The notes beneath the pieces were generated by a model. That model had not been told where the DNA came from and ran no database searches. It saw only the letters and a list, made by a program, of their open reading frames with translations. From Larkinella sp. C7 (GTDB lineage: Bacteria; Bacteroidota; Bacteroidia; Cytophagales; Spirosomataceae): a stretch of DNA of 64,000 nt. This document shows, piece by piece, positions 9,198 to 17,139 of the stretch. A program made the position numbers and the translations under genes. Numbering within the stretch: the first letter of the stretch is position 1; the number at the start of each line of letters is the position of its first letter. The stretch is taken from contig NZ_VBSL01000004.1 in NCBI RefSeq assembly GCF_006149005.1, positions 1 through 64,000 on the forward strand, written 5' to 3'.

Positions 9198-9392
9198 TTA
9201 CCAAGCCCCGCCTTGCAAGTGCCCTGTTTTGGAGAGACCGTTGCCGCTCACGCAGTGCCGTCCGCCTGTTCCAGCAACTGAGCATACCACCCATTGACCC
9301 CTTCCGCCGTCCGCATACATTTGCACGCCGTCGTGCACAATCTCCTGGGCCAACTCGGCCAGCTCATCGAGCAAATCCAGATCCTCGCTCAT
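9198..9392 (-). pseudogene. Phage gene 5' fragment (copy 2 of MSxDxDLLDEL gene)
   Basis: Begins MSEDLDLLDELAELAQEIVH, near-identical to the N-terminus of the tape-measure-like pseudogene start at 4095, and likewise starts in an ATGA overlap with the preceding gene. After DGVQM the homology continues only in the +1 frame (GVNGWYAQLLEQADGTA then stop), the same phase shift as in copy 1. The remaining gene body is absent. It is a truncated duplicate of the phage segment at 4.1 kb. Confidence 0.55.
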
Positions 9393-9656
9393 TGCTCGGT
9401 CATTTTAGCATATACCTTCGGCCCGCTGGGCGGGTTGTAGAAACTCGCGCCAGCCGTGCCAAATAGCCAAAGGTGTTCGGCCCCTTCCTGGTTAAGCATG
9501 ACTAGACGGTCGATAAGCGCCGTTCTATTCGAAAATACTTCAATGCGGTAGGTTTGACCCGTTTTGCCCGTCACCATCAAATACCACCAGTAGAGATCAC
9601 CCTGTACCGGGAAATTCAGATCGTTGACGTTCTGGAGCAAAATTGCCGGAAAGCAT
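9389..9656 (-). pseudogene. Phage protein fusion remnant (copy 2 of duplicated junction)
   Basis: Starts MLSGNF at 9656 and, after a frame change, reads LNFPVQGDLYWWYLMVTGK to the TEQ end at 9389, matching 4092-4310. Compared with copy 1, the segment SSYADYFQQWATSH is missing, so the two copies carry different deletions at almost the same place. The upstream non-coding DNA (9657-9700) also resembles 4417-4450. Function unknown. Confidence 0.55.
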
Positions 9657-9800
9657 CGTGTTCTGAATGGTTTTCGGCGACAATGGGTGGTAATTAGGCG
9701 ATGCGACAGGACAGGATTGAGGAATTAGTTGTTAAAATTTGTACTATGCTTTGTTTATTGTGGACCTACAGTTATATTAATATTAAAACAGGGAATAACT

Positions 9801-10409
9801 ATGAAAAATGGCGTCGTGTTTCTTTTATTACTATTTGTTGGCTGTCATCGTTCAGTTGAACCTTTAGTTCCAGAACCACCGATAGGAAAGGCTTATATAC
9901 GCGTCGAATATGATGGGAAAACCTATAACTACGTTGAAGGTAAGAAAGGAATAATAGCCTCAACTAATTTTAGTAGTTTCCTGAATAACACCACTATTGT
10001 CGGCATGGGCGGAGCACTGAGGGATTCGATTAATAATATTGATTGGGGTATTGTTTTTTATTTTAAAACTGAAGAATACCAGAAAAATACGGGGAATTTT
10101 ACGAAATTATTCGACGCTGGAAAATTTGACTATCTATTGCTGGATAAAAGCTATAAGCCTATCGGAGAGAGAGGAGTAGTTATTACTACCTCCTCTCCAC
10201 TGGATACAAGTACTACTTATCGGAGAGCAAATACCACCTTGCTTCAGAAAGACGACAGAGTAAGGGTTTTAGAAGTAAAAAAAGCTTATTTCTATAATTT
10301 GACGTATGATCGGTTCATTTGGGTTGAAGGCAATTTTGAAAGCTGGATGAGTGGAAATAAAAAGATAAAGGGCGTGTTTCGGATCAAAGTGCAACATGAT
10401 TTGAAATAA
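9801..10409 (+). CDS. Putative lipoprotein
   Basis: 202-residue lipoprotein: signal MKNGVVFLLLLFVG followed by lipobox Cys15, then a Pro-rich linker and a mostly beta-type domain with many aromatic residues. I set the start at 9801 because it gives a standard lipoprotein signal; the open frame extends 24 codons upstream. Family not recognised. It looks like one of the small orphan lipoproteins that are frequent in Bacteroidota. Codon use is more AT-rich than in the housekeeping part of the window, which fits an acquired gene. Confidence 0.65.
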   Translation: MKNGVVFLLLLFVGCHRSVEPLVPEPPIGKAYIRVEYDGKTYNYVEGKKGIIASTNFSSFLNNTTIVGMGGALRDSINNIDWGIVFYFKTEEYQKNTGNFTKLFDAGKFDYLLLDKSYKPIGERGVVITTSSPLDTSTTYRRANTTLLQKDDRVRVLEVKKAYFYNLTYDRFIWVEGNFESWMSGNKKIKGVFRIKVQHDLK

Positions 10410-10425
10410 AAAGCAACCTAACCGG

Positions 10426-10581
10426 ATGACTAAAAGCCCTTGTTTTAAAAATGAATCTCGACATAAAAAATGGAATTTTTATCCGCTTAGTAAAGCAATA
10501 AGCTTTGAAAATAAAGGCCCCTTTGAAGCATGGTTAAGGCGTATTGTCGTTAATGTTGCCTTGCAATACTTCCGGGAGTAG
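10426..10581 (+). pseudogene. ECF sigma factor fragment (region 2)
   Basis: A 51-codon frame ending in FENKGPFEAWLRRIVVNVAL then QYFRE stop. This matches the end of sigma region 2 in RpoE-like ECF sigma factors of Bacteroidota (typical form F..KGSFEGWLRRIMVNTAL). Region 4 and most of region 2 are absent, so it is a remnant and unlikely to be functional. Confidence 0.55.
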
Positions 10582-10813
10582 AAAAACAGCAGGTTCAGGC
10601 CAGGTAAGAGTAAATCTCAACACGCAAAACTTTAGGGGAAGCGGCACCTTTTCATGCTTAGATAAAGTAAGCTATGTAGTGGTTAACGGGGAACCAATCG
10701 ATTTAAATGGAAGCGTGCAGCTTTCTGCTCAGAAATATGGTGTGGTCAAATTACCGCACGCAGAAGCCATGTGCAAGGATGGTGATAAAGCCAAGAGAAA
10801 TAAGGCTGGTTGA
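10544..10813 (+). CDS. Doubtful small open frame
   Basis: An 89-codon frame overlapping the end of the sigma remnant. The last part (VVVNGEPIDLNGSVQLSAQK) has a protein-like composition, the first part does not. It may be the 3' end of a truncated gene. No family recognised; it could be spurious. Confidence 0.2.
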   Translation: MSLMLPCNTSGSRKTAGSGQVRVNLNTQNFRGSGTFSCLDKVSYVVVNGEPIDLNGSVQLSAQKYGVVKLPHAEAMCKDGDKAKRNKAG

Positions 10814-11038
10814 ATAGCTGATTAGGACACAGGTCTCCTGCATTGATCTATAGCAAAATTTTAGCAGGTCAGCGTGCGTACAACAATTTAGCGTGACCCG
10901 TGGAAGTCAAATCGTATGACTTTTCTCGTATTTCTACCGTCAACGGCTTGTTCTGCAGCGAAACATAAAACATTTGGTATTCTAAATCAATTATGGTATT
11001 TACAGCAGACCGATTATGCGGAATGCAAATTACACATA

Positions 11039-11896
11039 ATGATTTCGACGATGAACTTATCCAGCATCTCCTCCCACATACCCTCGACCCAACCTGAATG
11101 GGTGAAGCGTTTTGCCAAGTTTGGCCTGGTGGCCAAAGGGGTTGTTTACTGCCTGGTTGGTATTCTGGCGTTTATGGCTGCCTTTGAAATCGGCGGCAGT
11201 TCGGAACGTGATCTCAACAAACAGGGAGTCTTTCGATTTATACTGGACCAACCGTTTGGGCAGTTTTTGCTGGCACTGGTGGCCGCAGGGCTGGTCTGCT
11301 ACGCCCTCTGGCGACTCACGCAGGCTTTTCTCGATAATGAGCACAAGGGGACCGACGCCAAAGGCATCGGACGTCGGTTAGGGTATGCCTTCAGTGGGTT
11401 GGTGTATGGGTTCCTGGCGTATGGTTCTTTCCGGATGGTACTGGGTAGCCGGGGTAATCAGGGTGGGGATAATTCGCGGCAGACCCTCGTTCGGGAAATC
11501 CTGGAGAAACCGTATGGTCAATGGCTTGTCGGCCTGATTGGCCTCAGTATCATTGGCATCGGGTTGTACCAGATCTACCGGGCCATGTCTGGTAAATACC
11601 TGAAAAATGTCCGGACCTCTTCCATCAAAACGGAGCTGAAGGAGATGATCATCCGGTCCGGGAAAATTGGTTACATCGCGCGGGGAATTGTCTGGGGGCT
11701 GATCGGCTACTTATTTATAAAAGCGGCCATGGAGTCCAATGCCCGCGAAGTCGGAGGCAGTAGCAGTGCTTTTGCCTTTCTGGAGAAAGCCAGTTACGGT
11801 TCATTTCTGCTTGGTGCCGTAGCGCTGGGCTTGTTTTGCTACGGTATATTCATGTTTGTACGCGCCCGCTACGAAGTAATCAACACGAACAGCTAA
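11039..11896 (+). CDS. DUF1206 family membrane protein
   Basis: 285-residue inner-membrane protein with three repeats of a two-helix unit, each beginning with a motif like FAKFGLVAKGVVYCLVGILA, LGYAFSGLVYGFLAYGSFRM and SGKIGYIARGIVWGLIGYLF. This is the DUF1206 pattern. The function of the family is unknown. I choose the ATG at 11039 (11051 is equally possible); the open frame extends to 10916, but that part is not protein-like for this family. It converges with the T9SS cargo gene across a large inverted repeat. Confidence 0.85.
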   Translation: MISTMNLSSISSHIPSTQPEWVKRFAKFGLVAKGVVYCLVGILAFMAAFEIGGSSERDLNKQGVFRFILDQPFGQFLLALVAAGLVCYALWRLTQAFLDNEHKGTDAKGIGRRLGYAFSGLVYGFLAYGSFRMVLGSRGNQGGDNSRQTLVREILEKPYGQWLVGLIGLSIIGIGLYQIYRAMSGKYLKNVRTSSIKTELKEMIIRSGKIGYIARGIVWGLIGYLFIKAAMESNAREVGGSSSAFAFLEKASYGSFLLGAVALGLFCYGIFMFVRARYEVINTNS

Positions 11897-11924
11897 GTCT
11901 CTCTTTTAGGAAGGGAGCAGTGCG

Positions 11925-12016
11925 GTTCACCGGTCGAAAAACCGGCTCCACTTTACTGCATTCTCTTGCTTTAAAGCCAGAGGTGAGTGAAGTGGAGCCG
12001 GTTCTGATCGGTGAAC
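11925..12016. repeat. Large inverted repeat between convergent genes
   Basis: Inner arms of 14 bp (11940-11953 with 11990-12003, AACCGGCTCCACTT) and outer arms of 8 bp (GTTCACCG at 11925-11932 with CGGTGAAC at 12009-12016). It lies between the DUF1206 gene and the T9SS cargo gene, which end towards each other, so it can serve as a terminator in both directions. Confidence 0.7.
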
Positions 12017-12019
12017 AGG

Positions 12020-14356
12020 TTATTTTTTCAGGAACTTAATGCTTTGGCTTTGCCCCTGTTGACCTGTCGAGGCCTGAAGGATAAAGAGCCCGGTCGGCAA
12101 CTGATCAACCCCAAACACCTGATTGTCTTTTCGTTGGTCGGGATTGATGGTTCGGGTTTGGAGGACATGGCCTTGTAAGTCAGTAATCCGTAAGTGGATT
12201 GGTGCCTGAGCGGGCCCAGCCAGTTGAACACGGAGTTGGTGACGTACGGGGTTTTCCAGGATTCGGACCGTCAGCTTTTGGCCAGATTCGCTTTCTCCAA
12301 GACGGGCATTCGGATTGGAGCTACAGTAAGCCGGTAAATCAAACAGATAGCTTACCGTGACGCCACTTTGAGTAGCCTGAATGGGGATAGGTTTGGGGTC
12401 AAACCGTAAACCGGCTTCCACCGTTCCCGTATTACTCGTGGTACTTGTTCTGGCTATACCCGGAGCCACATAAGAAATGGTTGTTCCATCCCCGCCCGTC
12501 GTATTAAACGTAATGGCCCCGGTGGCACAATCATAGGTGGGCTGAGTCAGCGACAGGCTACCTCCACCCGGAGAAGGCTGACCGCCGTTGCAGTAAGCGG
12601 GTAAATCAAACAGATAGCTTACCGTAATGCCATTTTGGGTGGCCTGAATGGGAATGGGCTTGGGGTCGAACCGTAAACCAGCTTCCACCGTTCCTGTAGT
12701 GCTCGTGACACTGGACCGAGCGATACCCGGTGCCACAAAGGTAATGGTGGTTCCATCTCCGCCCGTCGTGTTGAACGTAATGGCCCCGGTATTACAATCG
12801 TAGGTGGGCTGGGTCAGTGACAGGCTACCTCCCAGAGCAGGTTCTCCGCCGTTACAATGGGCTTTGAGGTCAAACGTAAAGCTTACCGTGACGCCACTTT
12901 GAATAGCCTGAATGGGGATGGGTTTGGGGTCAAACCGTAAACCGGCTTCCACAATCCCTGAGTTACTACCCGGTGTGGCTCTGCTAATGCCTGGAGCCAT
13001 AAACGTAATGGGACTGCCATCACCGCCTATGGTATTGAAGGTAATGGCCCCGGTATTGCAATCGTAGGTCGGAGCCTTGAGCTGCAAAGCATTCACGGAA
13101 GCCGCCTGCCTACGGACCCAAACGGCTACTTTTCCTCCGTCATCGGCCCCACCAAATATCTGAGGTGATGTCGTAGTTCCTGCTATCAGGTAGGTTCCGT
13201 CGGGATTGACGATGACACGACGGGCTTCGTCATTTCCTGAACCTCCCCCTTGTTCCTGCCATTCGATTTCCAAATTGGGAGCGTACTTCGTGATCCGGTA
13301 GTCCGAATGAGGTCCATTGGCATCGCGGACTGTTATTTTATCAACAGCAATGCATCCGCCATCGGGTGTTGTCGCTATTGAAATGGAATTTTGACTGTTA
13401 TTGTCATCCAAATCAGGCAATGGTACGCCCTGAATTATATTGAGTTGTTCATCGAGTTTAAACACCGCCCTGGATGTAATCCAGCCGTAATTTCCGATGG
13501 CAAAATAACCGCCTTTCCGCGATGAAAGCGCGCGCAGGACGCCGTTCTGTCTGCCTACACTTTGCCAGACAATCGTGCCTGTTTCATCAATTTTAAAATC
13601 GAATGAAAGCCCGTAGCTCGTATCCGGATTACCCGTGATCGCAGGATCACTGGACGTAGCATGAATCAGGTACCCACCACCTTCCGAAGCCCGAACGGCT
13701 TTAAATAAAAACGTTACTCCGCTTCCGCCTATCGTTTTATACCAGTTTAAAGTAAGATTTTGGTCGACCTTCACCAGCCCAATGTCCAGACGCTGGGTAG
13801 GGCTATTCAGAGGGGTATCATACCCCACCAACAGAAAACCACCATCCGGAGCGGGAATCATATCGCCCAGATTCCGCTGTGTTATGAATTTATTGGGCAG
13901 GTCGAGGGTACTATTAAAGTTTATGTAGCCAGCCGGGTTAAGACGAACAAATCCAATACTGAGCGGGGCGAAATTTGATAAAAAATAGCCCGCTACTACA
14001 ATGTTCCCGTTTGGCTGAGTTTGGACGGCGGAGGGGATGAAAAAATCAGGCAGAGCGGTTGTCCAGGTGACTTTGCCGCTGGGATCCAATTTGGTAACGA
14101 ACGGTTTATTCACATAGCTGACCAAGGAAAAATGATTTCCCAGAACGACACTGCCCCCGTCAGGCGTGCGGGCTATATCTAAGGAACTAAAAAGGTCGCC
14201 CCGGCTAAAGTCCGGTGTATTGGTTTTATCGAAAACCGTTTGCCAGTAAACAGGTGGAATAGGGACCTGGGCCAGCAGGGAGGAAATACTTCCCCACAGT
14301 GCGACGAATAGTAATAACCCCTGGCGTGTCAGGGTTAAACAGTAGTTGTTTTTCAT
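12020..14356 (-). CDS. T9SS-secreted protein with repeated domain
   Basis: 778 residues. A signal peptide (cleavage near SLLAQ) is followed by about 400 residues of repeats with motifs such as APDGGFLLVGYDT and TPDGGCIAVDK, suggesting a beta-propeller. Then come three tandem modules of about 88 residues, each with YDCNTGAITFNTTGGDG-like sequence. The last 75 residues look like a type IX secretion sorting domain (VRILENPVRHQLRVQL to GLFILQAST and a basic end). The protein should cross the outer membrane through T9SS and be released or surface-anchored. Ligand unknown. Confidence 0.85.
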   Translation of the reverse strand: MKNNYCLTLTRQGLLLFVALWGSISSLLAQVPIPPVYWQTVFDKTNTPDFSRGDLFSSLDIARTPDGGSVVLGNHFSLVSYVNKPFVTKLDPSGKVTWTTALPDFFIPSAVQTQPNGNIVVAGYFLSNFAPLSIGFVRLNPAGYINFNSTLDLPNKFITQRNLGDMIPAPDGGFLLVGYDTPLNSPTQRLDIGLVKVDQNLTLNWYKTIGGSGVTFLFKAVRASEGGGYLIHATSSDPAITGNPDTSYGLSFDFKIDETGTIVWQSVGRQNGVLRALSSRKGGYFAIGNYGWITSRAVFKLDEQLNIIQGVPLPDLDDNNSQNSISIATTPDGGCIAVDKITVRDANGPHSDYRITKYAPNLEIEWQEQGGGSGNDEARRVIVNPDGTYLIAGTTTSPQIFGGADDGGKVAVWVRRQAASVNALQLKAPTYDCNTGAITFNTIGGDGSPITFMAPGISRATPGSNSGIVEAGLRFDPKPIPIQAIQSGVTVSFTFDLKAHCNGGEPALGGSLSLTQPTYDCNTGAITFNTTGGDGTTITFVAPGIARSSVTSTTGTVEAGLRFDPKPIPIQATQNGITVSYLFDLPAYCNGGQPSPGGGSLSLTQPTYDCATGAITFNTTGGDGTTISYVAPGIARTSTTSNTGTVEAGLRFDPKPIPIQATQSGVTVSYLFDLPAYCSSNPNARLGESESGQKLTVRILENPVRHQLRVQLAGPAQAPIHLRITDLQGHVLQTRTINPDQRKDNQVFGVDQLPTGLFILQASTGQQGQSQSIKFLKK
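12310..13085. repeat. Three tandem in-frame repeats of about 265 bp
   Basis: Within the T9SS cargo gene. The landmark ATCGTAGGT (ATCATAGGT in the third) occurs at 13061, 12797 and 12530, spacings of 264 and 267 bp. The copies are similar enough at DNA level for recombination to change their number. Confidence 0.75.
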
Positions 14357-14788
14357 AAGAAATGAAAGGTTAATACGGAATATAAACTTGTTTAAACTAC
14401 CAGCCCTTCTCGATCAGGGTTGTCGCTGGCTTAAAGTTAAATAAGAATACAACTATGTTAATATTAATTTTGTGTGTGGCTATAAACTGACGCATTAACG
14501 CTATAAACCGTATTGATAGATAGCATAACCGACCGGATTTATAAGATGGTTTAATTCGGGAGATTTGTGAGGTGTTCTCATTACCCGAAGTACGAATGGC
14601 TGGGGCGATCAGGCTGAATAGTAATGAGAAGTGAATGCGGATGTTTTGACGTCTGTTCTGATGGTCTGTTTGAAGGTTAAAATTGACGTTTATTTTGACG
14701 TTAAAATTACTGTCGAAATGCCAGCCAATTCAGTCGGGCATGTGAGACCGCTTCTGTCAGTTTTCAGGTAATTCACCAGGTCAAAACG
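14357..14788. other. 432-bp non-coding stretch
   Basis: Upstream of the T9SS cargo gene and downstream of the small acidic gene. AT-rich near the cargo gene. I see no gene, no clear TAnnTTTG element and no strong hairpin. Confidence 0.4.
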
Positions 14789-15028
14789 TCATTCTTTTTC
14801 ACGCTTCAGGGCATAAAAAGCTGCTTCAAGCTTCCGGGTCGTCTCCTGATCGTCTGAGGAGCAGGAACCAAAACCGTCTTCTTCCCGCTGGTCCCAGTTA
14901 ACTTTCGACCAGTCAAGAGTCGGGTCAACCCGGCTGATGAGCTGGATCAGGGATTCTCTGAGGTTTCCGGGTTCTTGATCATTCGGCCATTTACCCGTTG
15001 CGTCATTTCGTTCATCGAAGTTGTCCAT
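14789..15028 (-). CDS. Small acidic hypothetical protein
   Basis: 79 residues, rich in Asp and Glu, with a helical centre (NLRESLIQLISRVDPTLDW) and no signal or membrane segment. Not recognised. Length and composition resemble small soluble proteins seen near stress genes in Cytophagales, but there is no contextual clue to function. Confidence 0.5.
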   Translation of the reverse strand: MDNFDERNDATGKWPNDQEPGNLRESLIQLISRVDPTLDWSKVNWDQREEDGFGSCSSDDQETTRKLEAAFYALKREKE

Positions 15029-15179
15029 GGTTCAGAATACGGTTGATTCATTTCGTAATATCCGTCCAATGCACCAAAGAATCTCTGGTGGTTTAATTAC
15101 TTCCCGAAACCGGTTCCGATGGCGTAATCGACCCTTTAGATTGTCGCGTTTACCCCCGTCTTTCCAGCGGTAACGATGA

Positions 15180-15187
15180 TACATTTG
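15180..15187 (+). promoter_or_regulatory. Candidate -7 element for VOC gene
   Basis: TACATTTG matches the Bacteroidota -7 consensus TAnnTTTG and lies 32 bp before the VOC start. No TTG at the -33 distance was found. Confidence 0.35.
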
Positions 15188-15218
15188 TTGAAAAGATTGA
15201 CCCTTTTCTACAACTCCA

Positions 15219-15686
15219 ATGACACGCCAGCCAAAAGTTACCCCGTTCCTGTGGTTCAATAACCAGGCCGAAGAGGCCATGAATTTTTACGTTTCAATCT
15301 TTGAAAATTCTGAGGTTCTGAGTCTGAACCGCATGGGTGCTGATGGGCCGGTGATGAGCGGAACCTTTCAGCTCGAAGGACAAAAAATCATGACCTTAAA
15401 TGCCGGGCCACACTTCACGTTTAATGAAGCCGTATCGTTTTTTGTCAACTGCGAAACGCAGGAAGAAGTGGATGAATTCTGGGAGAAGCTTTCCGAGGGA
15501 GGCTCCACATCGCGGTGCGGTTGGTTGAAAGACCGGTACGGGTTGTCGTGGCAGATTGTTCCCGCCGTTTTAGGGGAGCTTTTATACGATAAAGACCCCG
15601 TCAAATCCCAGCGGGTGATGAAGGCCCTGATGGCGATGGATAAGATCGATATTGCTACCCTGAAACAAGCCGCTGGGGGGCTGTAA
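15219..15686 (+). CDS. VOC family protein (PhnB/3-demethylubiquinone methyltransferase-like)
   Basis: 155-residue glyoxalase-fold protein. Sequence features KVTPFLWFNNQAEEAMNFYV at the start, QKIMTLNAGPHFTFNEAVS in the middle and RYGLSWQIVPAVLGELL near the end are typical of the PhnB-like VOC branch often misannotated as 3-demethylubiquinone-9 methyltransferase. Its reaction cannot be deduced from sequence. Monocistronic, followed by tRNA-Arg. Confidence 0.88.
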   Translation: MTRQPKVTPFLWFNNQAEEAMNFYVSIFENSEVLSLNRMGADGPVMSGTFQLEGQKIMTLNAGPHFTFNEAVSFFVNCETQEEVDEFWEKLSEGGSTSRCGWLKDRYGLSWQIVPAVLGELLYDKDPVKSQRVMKALMAMDKIDIATLKQAAGGL

Positions 15687-15718
15687 GTGCATGAATTAGA
15701 CAATGAACGGGTGTTTTC

Positions 15719-15749
15719 TTGTGGAATTGCGGCTAATCCTGTACTTTTG
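15719..15749 (+). promoter_or_regulatory. Promoter of tRNA-Arg
   Basis: TTG at 15719-15721 and TACTTTTG at 15742-15749 are separated by 20 bp, matching the Bacteroidota sigma-A consensus (-33 TTG, -7 TAnnTTTG). The tRNA begins 11 bp after it. Confidence 0.6.
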
Positions 15750-15760
15750 GACTCGATTTC

Positions 15761-15834
15761 GGTCCCGTAGCTCAGTTGGATAGAGCATCTGATTTCTAAT
15801 CAGACGGTCTTTGGTTCGAATCCAAACGGGATCA
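15761..15834 (+). tRNA. tRNA-Arg (anticodon TCT)
   Basis: Full cloverleaf: acceptor GGTCCCG/CGGGATC, D-loop AGCTCAGTTGGATAGAGC, anticodon stem TCTGA/TCAGA around loop TTTCTAA (anticodon TCT, reading AGA and AGG), and T-arm containing GGTTCGAATCC. Discriminator A at 15834. The 3' CCA is not encoded (ACCG follows), so it must be added after transcription. Confidence 0.95.
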
Positions 15835-15941
15835 CCGGATTTCAAGTCACGTAGCCGCTCTTTTGGAAGGGTGGCTATTTTCTTTCCTACCCTTTGCGGC
15901 CAGTAATTACCCGTTACCGAACAAATTTATCCGATTGAGCC

Positions 15942-16169
15942 ATGAGCCCGGAGGAAGAGAAAGAATTTAATGACGCCTACCGGCAGATGGTCCATTGGCT
16001 TAACCTGCACCTGGAATCGAAACGGGCAGACATGCTGGCATTGGCCAAAACCAAAGGGAAGCAGGGCTATACCGCTACCCAATACGCCATTATGTCGTTT
16101 TCGGGATCGACAGGTCTCTTTCTGAAAGAAGTGTATGAAGGCAAACACCCCGCTTCCGACGACGAATGA
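15942..16169 (+). CDS. Small conserved-looking hypothetical protein
   Basis: 75 residues, soluble, largely helical: MSPEEEKEFNDAYRQMVHWL followed by ESKRADMLALAKTKGKQGYT and an acidic end. No recognised domain. It has a good ATG and stands alone between tRNA-Arg and two small membrane protein genes. Confidence 0.55.
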   Translation: MSPEEEKEFNDAYRQMVHWLNLHLESKRADMLALAKTKGKQGYTATQYAIMSFSGSTGLFLKEVYEGKHPASDDE

Positions 16170-16276
16170 GTCAGTGTGATTTTTATCACTGAATAACCAG
16201 ATGGATTTGGCGTCATTTGTTAAAAATACGGTCCTGGAATCGGTTAGAAACCGGTGGCCTTTTAAACAATATAACG

Positions 16277-16510
16277 ATGATGAATCTTAAAAACTGGGGG
16301 GTCTTGCGAATGGTCCGTTTTTCTGCCGGCCTGCTTATTCTGTGGCGTTCTTTTGTCGATCATCAGCCGCTCATGGGTATCATTGGGGGCTTGCTGGTCA
16401 TTCAGGCGATGATGAATCTGGGTTGCGCGGGCGGTCAGTGTGGTATACGGGCAGCGCGAAAAAAAATCGATGAACCGGTAAAAGAAATTGATTATGAAGA
16501 AATACACTAA
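16277..16510 (+). CDS. Small membrane protein (DUF2892-like)
   Basis: About 77 residues from MMNLKNWGVLRMVRFSAGLL with two hydrophobic helices and a Cys motif GCAGGQCG before a charged tail. Resembles the YgaP/DUF2892 small inner-membrane proteins often found with rhodanese-like sulfur-transfer genes. The open frame starts at 16217, but the Met at 16277 (or 16280) suits the first helix better. It overlaps the next gene by 17 bp, so they are probably co-translated. Confidence 0.6.
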   Translation: MMNLKNWGVLRMVRFSAGLLILWRSFVDHQPLMGIIGGLLVIQAMMNLGCAGGQCGIRAARKKIDEPVKEIDYEEIH

Positions 16511-16718
16511 TGGATGGAAGGGAGCCGGAGCCATCCTGGGTGCTTTGGGCGGTTTTCTGTATTGGCATGAAGTGGGTTGTTTAACCGGTCACTGTCCAAT
16601 TCAATCCCATTGGCAGACGATGACACTCTGGGGAGGAGCAATGGGTTTTTTGATGACTGATTTACTCCAGCAATTACTGAAAAACGGGTTGAATCGGCCG
16701 GAAAAATCCGAAAAATGA
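16494..16718 (+). CDS. DUF6132-like small membrane protein
   Basis: 74 residues with two hydrophobic helices and conserved-looking Cys in GCLTGHCPI. The pattern GALGGFLYWHEVGCLTGHCP is that of DUF6132 proteins, which co-occur with YgaP-like and thioredoxin or rhodanese genes in Bacteroidota. Start at 16494 (MKKYTNG) avoids a two-codon extension. Role unknown; a link to thiol or sulfur chemistry is inferred from the Cys pairs. Confidence 0.6.
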   Translation: MKKYTNGWKGAGAILGALGGFLYWHEVGCLTGHCPIQSHWQTMTLWGGAMGFLMTDLLQQLLKNGLNRPEKSEK

Positions 16719-16758
16719 TCCGTTTGCTATAGGAGAAAACCGGCGTTCAAAATACCCA

Positions 16759-17139
16759 CTATTGCACCAGTTGCTCAAAAAGTTGTTGTAGCTTTTCTCC
16801 GGCATCGTCACACAATCCGGTATGCGTCGGCGAGGTTTGCACGATGGTGCTGCGGTTGGCGGTGAGCCACCGAAACCGGGACGCAATGGGTAATTGTCCA
16901 ATGGCCCCGCCTTCCCGACGACCCGCGCAGATGCGTTCAAACGCACGCAGCCGTTCGTGGAGTTCCGGAATGTCGATCTCGCGGCAAAACGCACTCAGCC
17001 GCGCGACATTCAGTTCGAATACGGTTTTCAAAAAGCCCTGCGCCGGGCAGTAGAGAATGACGCCGACGTTGAGAAATTCTTCCCGTTCGACGCGCGGTAC
17101 GACCCGGACGACGGCGTACTCAAACAAGTGTTTTGGCAT
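16759..17139 (-). CDS. DUF3037 protein
   Basis: 126 residues from [20 protein letters not shown], with the DUF3037 core (EEFLNVGVILYCP). These proteins are usually encoded next to a HipA-like kinase, as here: the gene starts inside the end of the kinase gene (20-bp overlap). Function unknown; a partner or substrate of the kinase is a reasonable inference. The start at 17139 was chosen over an upstream open frame because the family begins here. Confidence 0.8.
   Translation of the reverse strand: MPKHLFEYAVVRVVPRVEREEFLNVGVILYCPAQGFLKTVFELNVARLSAFCREIDIPELHERLRAFERICAGRREGGAIGQLPIASRFRWLTANRSTIVQTSPTHTGLCDDAGEKLQQLFEQLVQ

Noticed and set aside
12310-13085. CRISPR-like array
   Set aside because: The repeats are in-frame protein modules of about 265 bp, with no short repeat-spacer pattern anywhere in the window.
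15032-15280. 82-codon minus-strand frame near the VOC gene
   Set aside because: Overlaps the VOC start and has no protein-like features.
15761-15834. tRNA-Arg as the prophage attachment site
   Set aside because: The integrase is 14.5 kb away, and I found no copy of the tRNA 3' end beside it.
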